This document shows, in pieces, positions 24,765 to 32,950 of a stretch of 64,000 nt of DNA. The notes below the pieces were generated by a model. The model searched no databases and had not been told where the DNA came from. It saw nothing but the letters and a program-made list of their open reading frames with translations. The DNA comes from Methylopila sp. Yamaguchi. Its GTDB lineage: Bacteria > Pseudomonadota > Alphaproteobacteria > Rhizobiales > Methylopilaceae. A program made the position numbers and the translations under genes. The first letter of the stretch is position 1. Every line of letters begins with the position of its first letter. Location: contig NZ_BAUX01000004.1 in assembly GCF_002897035.1 (NCBI RefSeq), forward strand, positions 124,001-188,000. The letters run 5' to 3'.

Positions 24765-25692
24765 CCGCGATCCCCTCGGCCAGGGTCATGCGAGGTCGCC
24801 AGCCGAGCGCGCGGATGCGGTCGGCGGCGAGCAGTTTGCGCGGCGCGCCGTCCGGCTTCGAGCGGTCGAAGATGAATGCGCCGCGGTAGCCCACGACGCT
24901 CGCGATCGTCTCCGCGAGCTGGCGGATGCTGACCTCTTCGCCGGAGCCGATGTTGATGGGGGCCGCTTCGTCATAGCGCTGGAGCACGAGGACGCAGGCT
25001 TCAGCGAGATCGTCGACGTGCAGGAACTCCCGCAATGGCGCGCCCGAGCCCCAGATCGTGACGGCCGCGTCGCCCGCCTCCTTCGCGGCGTGGATGCGCC
25101 GCATCAGTGCGGGCAGCACGTGCGAGCTTGCGGGGTCGAAGTTGTCGCCCGGGCCGTAGAGATTCGTCGGCATCGCGGTGACGAAGCGCCGTCCGTGCTC
25201 GAGGTTGAGGCTGCGGGCGAGCATGAGCGCGGCGATCTTCGCGATCGCATAGGCTTCGTTGGTCGGTTCCAGCGGACCGGCGAGCAACTGTTCCTCATGC
25301 ACCGGCTGCTCGGCCAGCCGCGGGTAGATGCAACTCGAGCCGAGGAACAGCAGCTTCTCGACGCCGGCCGCCGCGGCCGCTGAAATCAGGTTCGCGCCGA
25401 TCATGAGGTTATCGTAGAGGAACTCGTAGGGTTCGCGGGCGTTCGCCGCGATCCCGCCGACGCGGGCCGCGGCGACGATCACGCCGTCGGGCCGCCAGCG
25501 AGCCATCCAGCGTTCCACGTCCGCTTGGCGGCGCAGGTCCAGCTCGGCGCGATCGATCGTCAGCAGTTCGCAGCCTTCGCGCGCGAGCCTGCGCATCAAC
25601 GCCGAGCCGACCATGCCGCGGTGGCCGGCGACGAAAATCCGTTTGCCCTCAAGCTCGAACGAGGGCGACGGGGTGGGGAGCGCGTCAGCCAT
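24703..25692 (-). CDS. fcl: GDP-L-fucose synthase
   Basis: 329 residues, [17 protein letters not shown] (about 19-32) is the GxxGxxG NADPH site. [20 protein letters not shown] with YAIAKIA supplies the Ser-Tyr-Lys triad and the Cys used for epimerisation. [14 protein letters not shown] and [12 protein letters not shown] are family signatures. It converts GDP-4-keto-6-deoxymannose to GDP-L-fucose. ATG at 25692 overlaps the gmd stop by 8 nt, so the two are one leftward operon. Tail-to-tail overlap with the export gene is unusual. Confidence 0.92.
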   Translation of the reverse strand: MADALPTPSPSFELEGKRIFVAGHRGMVGSALMRRLAREGCELLTIDRAELDLRRQADVERWMARWRPDGVIVAAARVGGIAANAREPYEFLYDNLMIGANLISAAAAAGVEKLLFLGSSCIYPRLAEQPVHEEQLLAGPLEPTNEAYAIAKIAALMLARSLNLEHGRRFVTAMPTNLYGPGDNFDPASSHVLPALMRRIHAAKEAGDAAVTIWGSGAPLREFLHVDDLAEACVLVLQRYDEAAPINIGSGEEVSIRQLAETIASVVGYRGAFIFDRSKPDGAPRKLLAADRIRALGWRPRMTLAEGIAAIYPLWRRQAAHGFPAQALA

Positions 25693-26755
25693 AGCGGTCG
25701 TTCCGCCTGGCTTCCGTCAGGACGGCCTCGAGGTCGGAGCTGACCATCTCGCCGACGAGGGCGGCGAAGCCCGTCGTCGGTTTCCAGCCGAGCTTCAGCC
25801 GGGCCTTGGTCGGGTCGCCAAGCAGGATGTCCACCTCGGTCGGACGGAAGTAACGCGGGTCGATCGCGATCAGCCGCTCGCCGGTGCGCGCGTCGCGGCC
25901 CATCTCATCCAGCCCCGAGCCGCTCCATTCAATCTCGCGGTCGACGTAGCCGAAGGCCGCCTCCACGAACTCCCGCACCGTGTGGGTCTCGCCGGTGGCG
26001 AGCACGTAATCCTCGGGCTCGTCCTGCTGCAGGATCCGCCACATGCCCTCGACGTAGTCCCGCGCGTGGCCCCAGTCGCGCTTGGCGTCGAGGTTTCCGA
26101 GATACACCATCGGCTGGAGACCCTGCTCGATCGCCGCAACGGCCCGCGTGATCTTCCGAGTGACGAAGGTCTCGCCGCGGATCGGGCTCTCGTGGTTGAA
26201 CAGGATGCCGTTGGAGGCATGGACGCCGTAAGCCTCGCGGTAATTCACCGTAATCCAGTAGGCGTAGAGCTTCGCCGCGGCGTAGGGGCTGCGCGGAGCG
26301 AACGGCGTCCGCTCGTCCTGCGGCACGGTGGCGGCCTGACCGAAGAGTTCGGAGGTAGACGCCTGGTAGAAGCGGCAGGACTTGGTCAGCCCCAGAATCC
26401 GCAGCGCTTCGAGCACGCGCAGCGTGCCGAGCCCGTCCACGTTCGCGGTGTACTCCGGCGTCTCGAAGCTGACCTGGACGTGGCTCTGCGCGGCAAGGTT
26501 GTAGATTTCGTCCGGCTGGACCTCCTGGACGATGCGGATGAGGTTCGTCGCGTCCGTCATGTCGCCGTGATGCAGCGTGAAGCGAACGTCCTCCTCGTGC
26601 CGGTCTTGGTAGAGATGGTCGATTCGTCCCGTGTTGAAGGACGAAGACCGGCGCTTCAAACCGTGGACGAGGTAGCCCTTGGAAAGCAGCAGCTCCGCGA
26701 GATAGGCGCCGTCCTGTCCGGTCGCGCCAAGGATCAACGCCGTCTTTCGCGCCAT
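25685..26755 (-). CDS. gmd: GDP-mannose 4,6-dehydratase
   Basis: 356 residues. [19 protein letters not shown] (about 6-24) binds [29 protein letters not shown] and [12 protein letters not shown] give the catalytic Thr/Glu/Tyr/Lys, and [20 protein letters not shown] is diagnostic. First step of GDP-fucose synthesis. ATG at 26755 matches the family N-terminus; the frame is open to 27073 but that extension is not Gmd-like. It is the last chromosomal gene before the tRNA fragment, so the integration point lies in its upstream region. Confidence 0.95.
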   Translation of the reverse strand: MARKTALILGATGQDGAYLAELLLSKGYLVHGLKRRSSSFNTGRIDHLYQDRHEEDVRFTLHHGDMTDATNLIRIVQEVQPDEIYNLAAQSHVQVSFETPEYTANVDGLGTLRVLEALRILGLTKSCRFYQASTSELFGQAATVPQDERTPFAPRSPYAAAKLYAYWITVNYREAYGVHASNGILFNHESPIRGETFVTRKITRAVAAIEQGLQPMVYLGNLDAKRDWGHARDYVEGMWRILQQDEPEDYVLATGETHTVREFVEAAFGYVDREIEWSGSGLDEMGRDARTGERLIAIDPRYFRPTEVDILLGDPTKARLKLGWKPTTGFAALVGEMVSSDLEAVLTEARRNDRYG

Positions 26756-27082
26756 GGAAGAGGTCCTGTCCGTCGCTGCCGCACGCAAGAGATCGCCTGT
26801 CTTCCGAGGCGGTCCGCGAGAGTGTCGGCAAGCCGGGGGAGAGGCGAAAGCCGCCCATCCGAGACCTGGGACGCGCCGCGCATCCGTCGATCGCGCGTCC
26901 CACGCCTCCGGCGCGGTCCGGCGAAGGCGTCCGAAAGCCTCCGGCAGGATGCGAAAGAGGTAAGGTCGAGGCGGAGGCGCCTGGCGCGGCGGCGGCGAAG
27001 GCCGGAACCTGGCGCCCGACGGCGGCGTGGGCTTGAAGCGGCGCGCCAGCGGGAGATCGTCCATCGCCAACACGCTAAGGCG
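26756..27082 (-). promoter_or_regulatory. Upstream region of gmd-fcl
   Basis: 327 bp, GC-rich, no gene I can support. It must contain the leftward promoter of gmd-fcl unless that is shared with a gene displaced by the integration at 27083. No consensus promoter stands out. Confidence 0.3.
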
Positions 27083-27127
27083 TGGCGACCCCGGCTGGAT
27101 TCGAACCAGCGACCATCAGCTTAGAAG
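27083..27127 (-). other. Attachment site: 3' half of tRNA-Arg(UCU)
   Basis: Read on the minus strand from 27127 to 27083 this is anticodon loop CTTCTAA, a GCTGA stem strand, variable loop, T-arm GCTGG-TTCGAAT-CCAGC, acceptor strand CGGGGTC, G73 and CCA, a clean tRNA-Arg(UCU) 3' half. The upstream part fails: no D-stem forms, the anticodon stem 5' strand has two mismatches and the acceptor one. This is the pattern left by tRNA 3'-end integration. The element then extends rightward, and the restored full tRNA should lie at its other end, outside the window. Confidence 0.7.
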
Positions 27128-27151
27128 TCAGAGCTAAGGCACTGACCACCG

Positions 27152-27174
27152 GGCCGCCCGTTCCTCGGGCGGCC
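27152..27174. repeat. Strong 9-bp inverted repeat beside the att fragment
   Basis: GGCCGCCCG (27152-27160) and CGGGCGGCC (27166-27174) with a TTCCT loop. No T-run follows on either strand, so it is not an obvious terminator. It lies just inside the element and could be a protein binding or structural site. Confidence 0.5.
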
Positions 27175-27268
27175 TGTATTCGTCTCGTCCATACTCGCGG
27201 TGTAGAAGCCGGCTCGCGCCGACATCCATCAGGACCAAAGCAGCCGAGATGGTGATCCTAGCAGAGGA

Positions 27269-27397
27269 TCACTCCTTCGGGGTAGGCCCGTTGCTTCTGA
27301 GGAGGGAGAGGACAAGCAGCGTCAGGAACGCGGCGTAGCTCCACGGATCGTCGACCGCAGAGGCGAGGGGGAAAAAGTCGAGAGCGAGCTTAGCCAT
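27269..27397 (-). CDS. Small single-helix membrane protein
   Basis: 42 residues from ATG 27397, with GGAG 9 nt upstream; the frame continues open to 27505 with an alternative ATG. One hydrophobic helix (WSYAAFLTLLVLSLL) is followed by a short polar tail. It lies downstream of the decayed endolysin on the same strand, so a lysis-linked (holin-like) role is conceivable but unproven. Confidence 0.35.
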   Translation of the reverse strand: MAKLALDFFPLASAVDDPWSYAAFLTLLVLSLLRSNGPTPKE

Positions 27398-27630
27398 GAT
27401 GCCGATCTCCAGCTGCCGCGCGAAGCGGGCAAAGCTTTTGGAGATCGTCCTGCTCGGCTCTGAGAGCCCGCCGAGCTTGGGGTCATCACACCGCCGGATG
27501 ATCAATGATGCGGTTTACGTCCGCCAACGGGGCGCCACCCCAAAATATGGCCTTAGATAACGACCACGATCGCCGATTGGGCCTTCGGGCGGGTGTCGTG
27601 TCCGAGATATGTGGTTGCGGGACGCCAGCT

Positions 27631-28267
27631 TCAAGCAGAGGCGGCCTGGCGCAAACTCCCCGAGCCGCCGCGCATCTTCCGGACGTTCAGCGAGTTGCCG
27701 AACAGGTCGAGGCCGAGCTCGCGGAGCTTGGTCTCGCCGAGCGTCGCGTGTCTGTGCTCGAGCGCTCGCTTTGCGCTGGCGGCGACCTTCCTGCGAAGTG
27801 TCATCGTCTTGGCGATGACCCTGGTTTCCCACGCTAGGCGCATGGAGCACAGCAGATCGAGGTTGGTCTGGCTGTAGCCGAAGGCGCCATGGCACGCCGG
27901 CCTGCGTCGGCCAGATGGTTGCTTTTGCCGGCGGCATCGCGGCCGGCGCGACCTCGCTTCCTTGGGCACCGGGATGGCGGTCTCTCGCTGCGCGTTCCGC
28001 CAGTACTTCCAGGCGTAGCGTGTTCGGTCCGCCGAGGCAGTCGACTGTGCTGCACTTCGGATAGAGGTCGAGATCCTGAAAGATCGCCTGTTCGGCGGCG
28101 ATGCGCCACCGTCCGGCCCTCCAGCCCGCGACGGCCGCGGCCCCGCGGCGCTGCAGGACCGGCGCGTGGCTCGCGATTTGGGTCGCGGGCCCGACGTCGC
28201 CGTCGATCGTGCCGGCGTACGGGCGCGCAGTCGCAATCGCTCGTTGAAGTGAGCGGTCGTCGATCAT
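27631..28267 (-). pseudogene. Decayed M15-family phage endolysin
   Basis: The 5' frame (from ATG 28267) encodes a peptidoglycan-binding-like start with IDGDVGPATQ, IAAEQAIFQDLDLYPK and IWPTQAGVP. The match then moves to a second frame that reads GAFGYSQTNLDLLCSMRLAW, LRELGLDLFGNSLNVRKMRG and stops soon after. Together these match the N-terminal three quarters of M15-type phage peptidoglycan hydrolases. At least one frameshift, probably more, has occurred, and the conserved WSMHSWG-D catalytic block that should follow is missing. It is a non-functional lysis remnant in the left arm of the element. Confidence 0.65.
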
Positions 28268-28284
28268 GTCTAGTCTCTGGATAC

Positions 28285-28306
28285 AAAAAAGCCGCCTTGC
28301 GGCGGC
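28285..28306 (-). terminator. Rho-independent terminator (minus strand)
   Basis: On the minus strand GCCGCC-GCAA-GGCGGC is followed by TTTTTT (28290-28285). It ends leftward transcription just upstream of the endolysin remnant and insulates the low-GC gene to its right. Confidence 0.8.
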
Positions 28307-28437
28307 CGCGTTTCAAAGGCTGCGAAAGTGTGGAAATGTCACCTGAACTGAATCAAGCTCAGAGCGCCAGATCTTCCGAGAAGGAGAGCTCTCAGCTCAA
28401 TTCGTGCGTCTTCCAGCGGTATTATCGGATTATAAAA

Positions 28438-29307
28438 ATGAAAAGTGACGATCTTCCGAGATTCAAGCGGATCACGAAAAAACAGAGTACTCCAAAAAGC
28501 TGCGTTTACTGCAATGGGCCCGGGCGATTGACGGCTGAGCACATTTTTGGAAGGTGGCTTAACTCGTTTATCAAAGAGCCGTTCACGCGTACAAACCACA
28601 TGACGTCCCACGCTAATTTTGATCGTGAAACACAGACTAACGCCCCTACGATGCGCAAGGGCAAACTGGACAGACCGGGAGGAGCATTATCTCACCAAAT
28701 AAAAATAGCTTGTAGGGAATGCAACTCGGGATGGATGAGTACTTTGCAGAATAACGCGAGCGCTGTGCTAAAAGAGTTACTTGAAGGTAACTGGTCTGGT
28801 TTGGACGGCGCGGCGACAGATATTCTGGCAACCTGGAGCGGGATGGTTTCCATGTCGTACCAATATGCAGTGCCAGGACTTATATCGATCCCTCAAGTCG
28901 AACGATCGTTCATCCGGCAGCACAGACGACTTTCTGACAAGTGGCAGGTTTATATTGGCCGATGCGAGCCAACATTCCCTTCGGGAACCATCGTTTGTCG
29001 ATGCCTTCACACATCAACCGGGGAAATACTGCCGGAGAGGGTTGATCCAAATCTGTCCGTGACAACATTTACTGTTCGAAATGTTGTATTTTTAGTTTTT
29101 CAAGGTCCCTTGAACGCCCATGTTAGACCTGATGAATTCGCAAGCCACGCAGGACTAATACAAATATGGCCAAGAGTAGCCCATGGCGACTATACATCTC
29201 CTGTTCTAACCGGTGATAACGTTGTCTATGCAGCGAATTTGTATCATCGGATAGTGGGTTTAGATCCAAGAGCACATAATGGAATGCTAGTCACTCCAGA
29301 AAGCTAA
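28438..29307 (+). CDS. HNH-like zinc-binding protein, low-GC insertion
   Basis: 289 residues from ATG 28438 (an in-frame ATG at 28336 gives a 34-residue longer form; neither has a strong Shine-Dalgarno). CVYCNGPGRLTAEHIFGRWL near the N-terminus and CRECNSGWMSTLQN about 70 residues later form a CxxC...EH...CxxCN arrangement seen in HNH-type nucleases. The C-terminal 180 residues are beta-rich and unrecognised. GC content is far below the flanks, so this is a recent arrival. HNH-plus-unknown proteins in such spots are often anti-phage; that is inference. Confidence 0.65.
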   Translation: MKSDDLPRFKRITKKQSTPKSCVYCNGPGRLTAEHIFGRWLNSFIKEPFTRTNHMTSHANFDRETQTNAPTMRKGKLDRPGGALSHQIKIACRECNSGWMSTLQNNASAVLKELLEGNWSGLDGAATDILATWSGMVSMSYQYAVPGLISIPQVERSFIRQHRRLSDKWQVYIGRCEPTFPSGTIVCRCLHTSTGEILPERVDPNLSVTTFTVRNVVFLVFQGPLNAHVRPDEFASHAGLIQIWPRVAHGDYTSPVLTGDNVVYAANLYHRIVGLDPRAHNGMLVTPES

Positions 29308-29440
29308 GTGTTTCGTTAGAGCGACCGATGACGACGGAGACTCATGAGCGACATGAGCCCAGCTTTTCGTCCGGCAGCCTGACGGGAGCCGCAGCGCTGT
29401 CGATCTGGTCGCTTCAGGCGGCTATTCGATCGACGACCGC

Positions 29441-29596
29441 ATGTCCGCGGCCGGCGACGTCTTCCGGGAGAGGCGTAAGACCGGCCTGTGCGGCGACCTC
29501 GTGAGCGTGGAGTTTGCGATCAACGGCGCGTCGGTATCCCCGGAGGATCACCAGGCGGCCTTCGCGGCAGTTGAGGCGGGCCGAGCCCGCCACTAG
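29441..29596 (+). CDS. Short open frame, possible gene fragment
   Basis: 51 residues from ATG 29441, high-GC coding-like (GDLVSVEFAINGASVSPEDH). The frame has no start upstream before a stop near 29350, although coding character seems to extend upstream (SAVDLVASGGYSIDD). It looks like the 3' end of a gene whose 5' part was lost beside the low-GC insertion. No family recognised. Confidence 0.25.
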   Translation: MSAAGDVFRERRKTGLCGDLVSVEFAINGASVSPEDHQAAFAAVEAGRARH

Positions 29597-29603
29597 ATCG
29601 CGT

Positions 29604-29798
29604 TCAGCCGCCGACCGCGTCTTCGGGCCACTTCTGGTACGACCGCACGTGGCCGAGCGCGTCGGGCCGGGCCTGAACCGCGGTGACGTCGAGTGTGGCG
29701 AAAGTGATGCCGGCCTTGATCGCCTGCGCGCTCGCTACGGCCTCCGCCGTGCCGGTGTTCATCCGAGTGATCGAGATGCGCGAGGACGCATGCGCCAT
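29604..29798 (-). CDS. Small hypothetical protein
   Basis: 64 residues, starts MAHASSRISITRMNTG, with balanced composition unlike the Arg-rich shadow frames. It is 51 bp downstream of the excisionase-like gene on the same strand and could be co-transcribed. No domain recognised. Confidence 0.4.
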   Translation of the reverse strand: MAHASSRISITRMNTGTAEAVASAQAIKAGITFATLDVTAVQARPDALGHVRSYQKWPEDAVGG

Positions 29799-29849
29799 AT
29801 GCGTGACGATGCCGGCGCCCCGACAAATGCCCGGCCTAACGGACAGGCG

Positions 29850-30203
29850 TCAGGTCTGCCGCTTGGCCTTAAGGTTGCCTCGCAGCTCACGGACTGTCGC
29901 CTCCAACGCGACCTGACTCGGTGTCTTTCCCAAGTCGTTTACCCTGTCAGGCGTGTGCGAGACGCGTGCGCTTCCGGAGGTCGGCTCGGGCGATTTTGCC
30001 GGGACGCGACATCGCTCACGCATTTCCTTGATCGCGCGGAGAGTGGTGTAGTAGCGCCCATTCACGAAATCGATCTCAAGAAGCTCGCGGGCCGCCAGCC
30101 GGCGGAGCCCACCTGCCTTCATGCTGCCGTCCGGGTAGGCCACGGTCGCAGCCACGCTCAGCTTCAGGAGAGCGTCGTCGGCGTAGGTCTCAAGATCCTC
30201 CAT
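29850..30203 (-). CDS. Excisionase-like small DNA-binding protein
   Basis: 117 residues from ATG 30203, preceded by CGGAGGAG, a near-perfect ribosome site that settles the start. The core LKLSVAATVAYPDGSMKAGG then LRRLAARELLEIDFVNGRYYTTLRAIKEM resembles a group of rhizobial prophage proteins commonly called excisionase: a helix-turn-helix-like segment plus a recognition strand. The tail is polar. Position near the att fragment fits a recombination directionality factor, but no integrase is adjacent. Recognition is from general pattern, not alignment. Confidence 0.5.
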   Translation of the reverse strand: MEDLETYADDALLKLSVAATVAYPDGSMKAGGLRRLAARELLEIDFVNGRYYTTLRAIKEMRERCRVPAKSPEPTSGSARVSHTPDRVNDLGKTPSQVALEATVRELRGNLKAKRQT

Positions 30204-30436
30204 CGCTCCTCCGAGGCCCGTCGATCCGCAGTGGCATCTGCTTTTAGCGCAGGCGGCGCGGTGACGTTCACGCCGAAGAAGTAGCGGAACTTCATGGCCG
30301 AGATAAAGGATATCGCGGGCAAGCGATGGCCGACCGCTGTCTGGGCTGATCAAGCTCGAGGTCGTGCTCGCATGGCCTTAGCCAAAGTCGGCGATGGCGA
30401 AGAAGCGCGACGCCGGGGGCGAAGTGAAAGACCTCG

Positions 30437-30582
30437 CGGCCCGACGGCGACAACCTCCGCAAGCTCGTCGGCGACGCCCTGAACGGGCTCGTGTGGAGCG
30501 ACGACGCGATATCGTCAGCGGCCACGACTGGAAGCTCTACGAAGACACGGCGGAAACCCGCGTTCGCGTAAGGGCTCTTTGA
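30437..30582 (+). pseudogene. RusA Holliday-junction resolvase fragment
   Basis: RPDGDNLRKLVGDALNGLVW with SDDA reads in one frame up to about 30513. The continuation IVSGHDWKLYEDTAETRVRV to the stop at 30582 is in a second frame. Together they match the RusA C-terminal core (PDxDNLxKxxxDALNG...DDxQV...K...E.RVEV), including the catalytic Asp residues. The N-terminal half is not found upstream. It is a truncated, frameshifted remnant of the phage recombination module, and the next gene ends 6 nt away on the other strand. Confidence 0.6.
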
Positions 30583-30587
30583 GGAAA

Positions 30588-31283
30588 TCAACCATGCTTG
30601 GACGCGCGATCGATCCAACTACGAACAACATCCGCAAAAGTTTCATTTCCGGTATTGATCAAAGAAACTTTTATGAACAGTCTTTGTGCCCCGGAACAGT
30701 GTTGCTCTGCATGATCAACAATATGCGTGAACGAAATCTGCATAAGATTGATGAAGTGTTGGGCATCCGCGGGCAGAGGGTTCCATTCTGTGATGCTTCG
30801 GCGCAAATCATGGAAGGTGTCAACCTGTTCGCTCGCAGAAATAATGTAGCGGTCGAGAGAAGCGACGGACCTTCGTTCGCTGGGTGGAAGCAGCTCTGCT
30901 TGTCGGAGAATTGCTTCGCTATCATAGCGGGCAAAAGCCCCTTGAAGCGAGTGACCGATGACCGAGTGAAGCCCCACGGACGGTTCTCGTTCGAGAAGGC
31001 CAAACCCTTCCCACGCTGCAGCAAGCGGCGCGAGAAAGTTCACCAAAAGATCTCGGATGGCGTGACGAGCCAGTCGCTCGGGCCTTGTGGCGCTGAACCA
31101 CGCCAATGCACCTGCTGCAATCGTAGCCGCGGCACCGATCAAAGCGCCCAAGAAGCCTCCCCACTGTTCCATCCACTTCCCAGGGTCGGGCGTGGTGATC
31201 AGCGCATGAACAGTCATTCCGAGGGCAGCGCCCAGAGTGACGCAGCACACGGCCAAGATGGTCAGATTGCGGTCTATGTTCAT
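30588..31283 (-). CDS. Membrane protein of unknown function
   Basis: 231 residues from ATG 31283 with GGCGGG upstream. Two N-terminal helices (LTILAVCCVTLGAALGMTV and WGGFLGALIGAAATIAAGAL) are followed by about 170 residues of helical cytoplasmic domain, no family recognised. GC is well below the prophage average. It is wedged antisense between the RusA and primase remnants. The plan (two helices plus soluble helical domain) is the same as the gene at 31581-32318. Candidate superinfection-exclusion or other moron; inference only. Confidence 0.6.
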   Translation of the reverse strand: MNIDRNLTILAVCCVTLGAALGMTVHALITTPDPGKWMEQWGGFLGALIGAAATIAAGALAWFSATRPERLARHAIRDLLVNFLAPLAAAWEGFGLLEREPSVGLHSVIGHSLQGAFARYDSEAILRQAELLPPSERRSVASLDRYIISASEQVDTFHDLRRSITEWNPLPADAQHFINLMQISFTHIVDHAEQHCSGAQRLFIKVSLINTGNETFADVVRSWIDRASKHG

Positions 31284-31330
31284 CCCGCCAACATGAGCAC
31301 GAGTCTCGACGCCGCGCACATAGGTGGTCC

Positions 31331-31480
31331 GTGACCGCGCTCGACGACGCCTTCCCCGCATGGAAGGCGCGGGCCCACGAGGTGCCGCTGCACGGCGCCG
31401 CGGTCGATTACGGCGCCAACCTGAAACGCGCGGCGCAACAACACGTCGGACCGTGCCCGGCCTTATTCAGGCTGGCGTGA
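31331..31480 (+). pseudogene. Truncated CHC2-type DNA primase N-terminus
   Basis: 49 codons from GTG 31331: MTALDDAFPAWKARAHEVPL ... LKRAAQQHVGPCPA, which matches the start of phage-type primases up to the first Cys of the CHC2 zinc finger, then diverges (LFRLA) and stops. The zinc finger and toprim domain are absent. This marks the replication module as lost. Confidence 0.5.
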
Positions 31481-31580
31481 GTTCCGTCGTCGCTGCCTGC
31501 CCTGGCCGAGCTGATTACCTCGACGTATTGCTCTCTCTGTGTAGGTTTGATTATAAGTGAGGCGTTGGATGGGAACACCT

Positions 31581-32318
31581 CTAATTTAGAATTTGCTTAA
31601 CTGGTTCGCCACGAACCACATGTCGGAGGTGGTCGCGTCGACTTTGCAAATCGCGCATCAGGCGTGCGCACTCATTTGTCCAGATGACAGTTCTTATGAG
31701 AAGGTATTGAAGCGACGCGAAAACCTGGGAGGTGAAATATTCTACCTGCTTCGGGTCTTGAGTTTGATCGGGTTTTCGGGCTTCAAATTCAATGGCAACC
31801 CTTAAGGCTGCGTCAGTCAGGGCGGAGACCCGTTCCATTTCCTCCAGTGCATCGAACAAGAAGCCTCCGACCTCCTTCTCAATTGCGGCATCGTCAACTT
31901 TTGCTGTGACTTGGCGTACGTAGCTCAGGGTCGTTTCGTAGAGAGCCTTTCGTTCCTCCCGCGATTTGGTGGGGGTGCGAGAGAGTGCAGAAAGTCGATA
32001 TGCGACCTGCCTGCTATACTGAAATTCGTTTTTTAGGTCGGTCAATTCCGAGGAGACGCTGCTCAAAGCGTTCTCCGCACTTTGCCGCAAAATTTCCGCG
32101 TTTTGCTGGCGAAGCTCTGTAAGCTGGTCTTTTACTGGCCCCAAGGCGATGAAAGCTGCGACCAGTGCAGCTCCGCCGCCCGCGAGGGTGGCGAGCGCGC
32201 CGAGGCCGGCGTCCGCATGGCGGCCATTAGCAAAAATGTTGCCAACAGATATGGCCGCAACGATCACAGTCGAAACGGTGACAGCCGGCACCAATGCCCA
32301 AAAGATAAATGCTTCCAT
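31581..32318 (-). CDS. Membrane protein with coiled coil, unknown function
   Basis: 245 residues from ATG 32318. Two helices (FIFWALVPAVTVSTVIVAAI and LGALATLAGGGAALVAAFIA) precede a coiled coil (LTELRQQNAEILRQSAENAL) and a helical C-terminal domain. Lower GC than neighbours, on the strand opposite to the phage genes, and sitting where the rest of the primase gene should be. Its architecture parallels the 30588 gene. No enzyme motif is visible. A role in host-phage conflict is possible but unproven. Confidence 0.6.
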   Translation of the reverse strand: MEAFIFWALVPAVTVSTVIVAAISVGNIFANGRHADAGLGALATLAGGGAALVAAFIALGPVKDQLTELRQQNAEILRQSAENALSSVSSELTDLKNEFQYSRQVAYRLSALSRTPTKSREERKALYETTLSYVRQVTAKVDDAAIEKEVGGFLFDALEEMERVSALTDAALRVAIEFEARKPDQTQDPKQVEYFTSQVFASLQYLLIRTVIWTNECARLMRDLQSRRDHLRHVVRGEPVKQILN

Positions 32319-32539
32319 AAAGTGCTTCGGGCTCCCGCGTCAGAGATAAAAGTTTTGCGCAGAGACTTGCTGTATTGCAATGGAATCGCTTCTTTAAAAG
32401 TTGATGAGGTCAGCGGATGAGTGGCCCGTCGGCTCTCACCCACCTCCCGGCCGAGAAGGCGGTGCTTGGCGCCGCGGCGAGGCCTACGTAGAGCGCGAGT
32501 TCGTCCGGCTCCATCATGCGGTTCAAGGAGCCATGACGG

Positions 32540-32950
32540 TTGGCCCGGATCGATGTCCTTTGCGATCAGCTCGGCATCAGCATCGTGAAGCGGTCGCGCC
32601 GGTGCCGGCCGAGGGAGACTCGCGCGCGCCGCGCGCTGACCAAGCTGGCGGAGAGCCAGGGCGACGGCCACGTTGTCTTCGTGCTCCGGACGATCGTCCA
32701 GAGCGCCAACAACAAGGCCTCGCTCTGGAGCGAGACGATCCTCGCTGTGTCCGACGTGGTCCGGCTGCGGCCCGATCTCTCGGACAGGGGCGGGGCCTTC
32801 ATGGAGGCCTTCGACCGCATCTCGCTCGAAGAGGTGAGGGCGAGGGCGCGCCGGATGGGCATCGGCCCGAAACGCCAAGTCATGCGCGTGTTGATCACCG
32901 ACCGGCTGGAATCCGAGCTGGATCCGCCTGCACAAAGGAGGCTGCTTTGA
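32540..32950 (+). CDS. Phage hypothetical protein, first gene of a TTG-start operon
   Basis: 136 residues. TTG at 32540 is the only possible start after an in-frame TGA at 32534, and AAGGAG lies 9 nt upstream. IDVLCDQLGISIVKRSRRCR then a basic helix suggests nucleic-acid contact, and the C-terminus is helical (ISLEEVRARARRMGIGPKRQ). Family unknown to me beyond similarity to rhizobial prophage proteins of the early region. Overlaps the next gene by 4 nt (TTGA). Confidence 0.6.
   Translation: MARIDVLCDQLGISIVKRSRRCRPRETRARRALTKLAESQGDGHVVFVLRTIVQSANNKASLWSETILAVSDVVRLRPDLSDRGGAFMEAFDRISLEEVRARARRMGIGPKRQVMRVLITDRLESELDPPAQRRLL

Noticed and set aside
27083-27160. A complete tRNA-Arg(UCU) gene
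   Set aside because: The 3' half is perfect, but no D-stem forms and the anticodon and acceptor stems have mismatches. It is better read as an integration-site fragment.
32417-32488. Short frame starting MSGPSALTHLPAEKAVLGA, possibly a DnaB helicase start
   Set aside because: Only 24 codons before a stop; similarity to helicase N-termini (LPAEKAVLG) is suggestive but too short to support.
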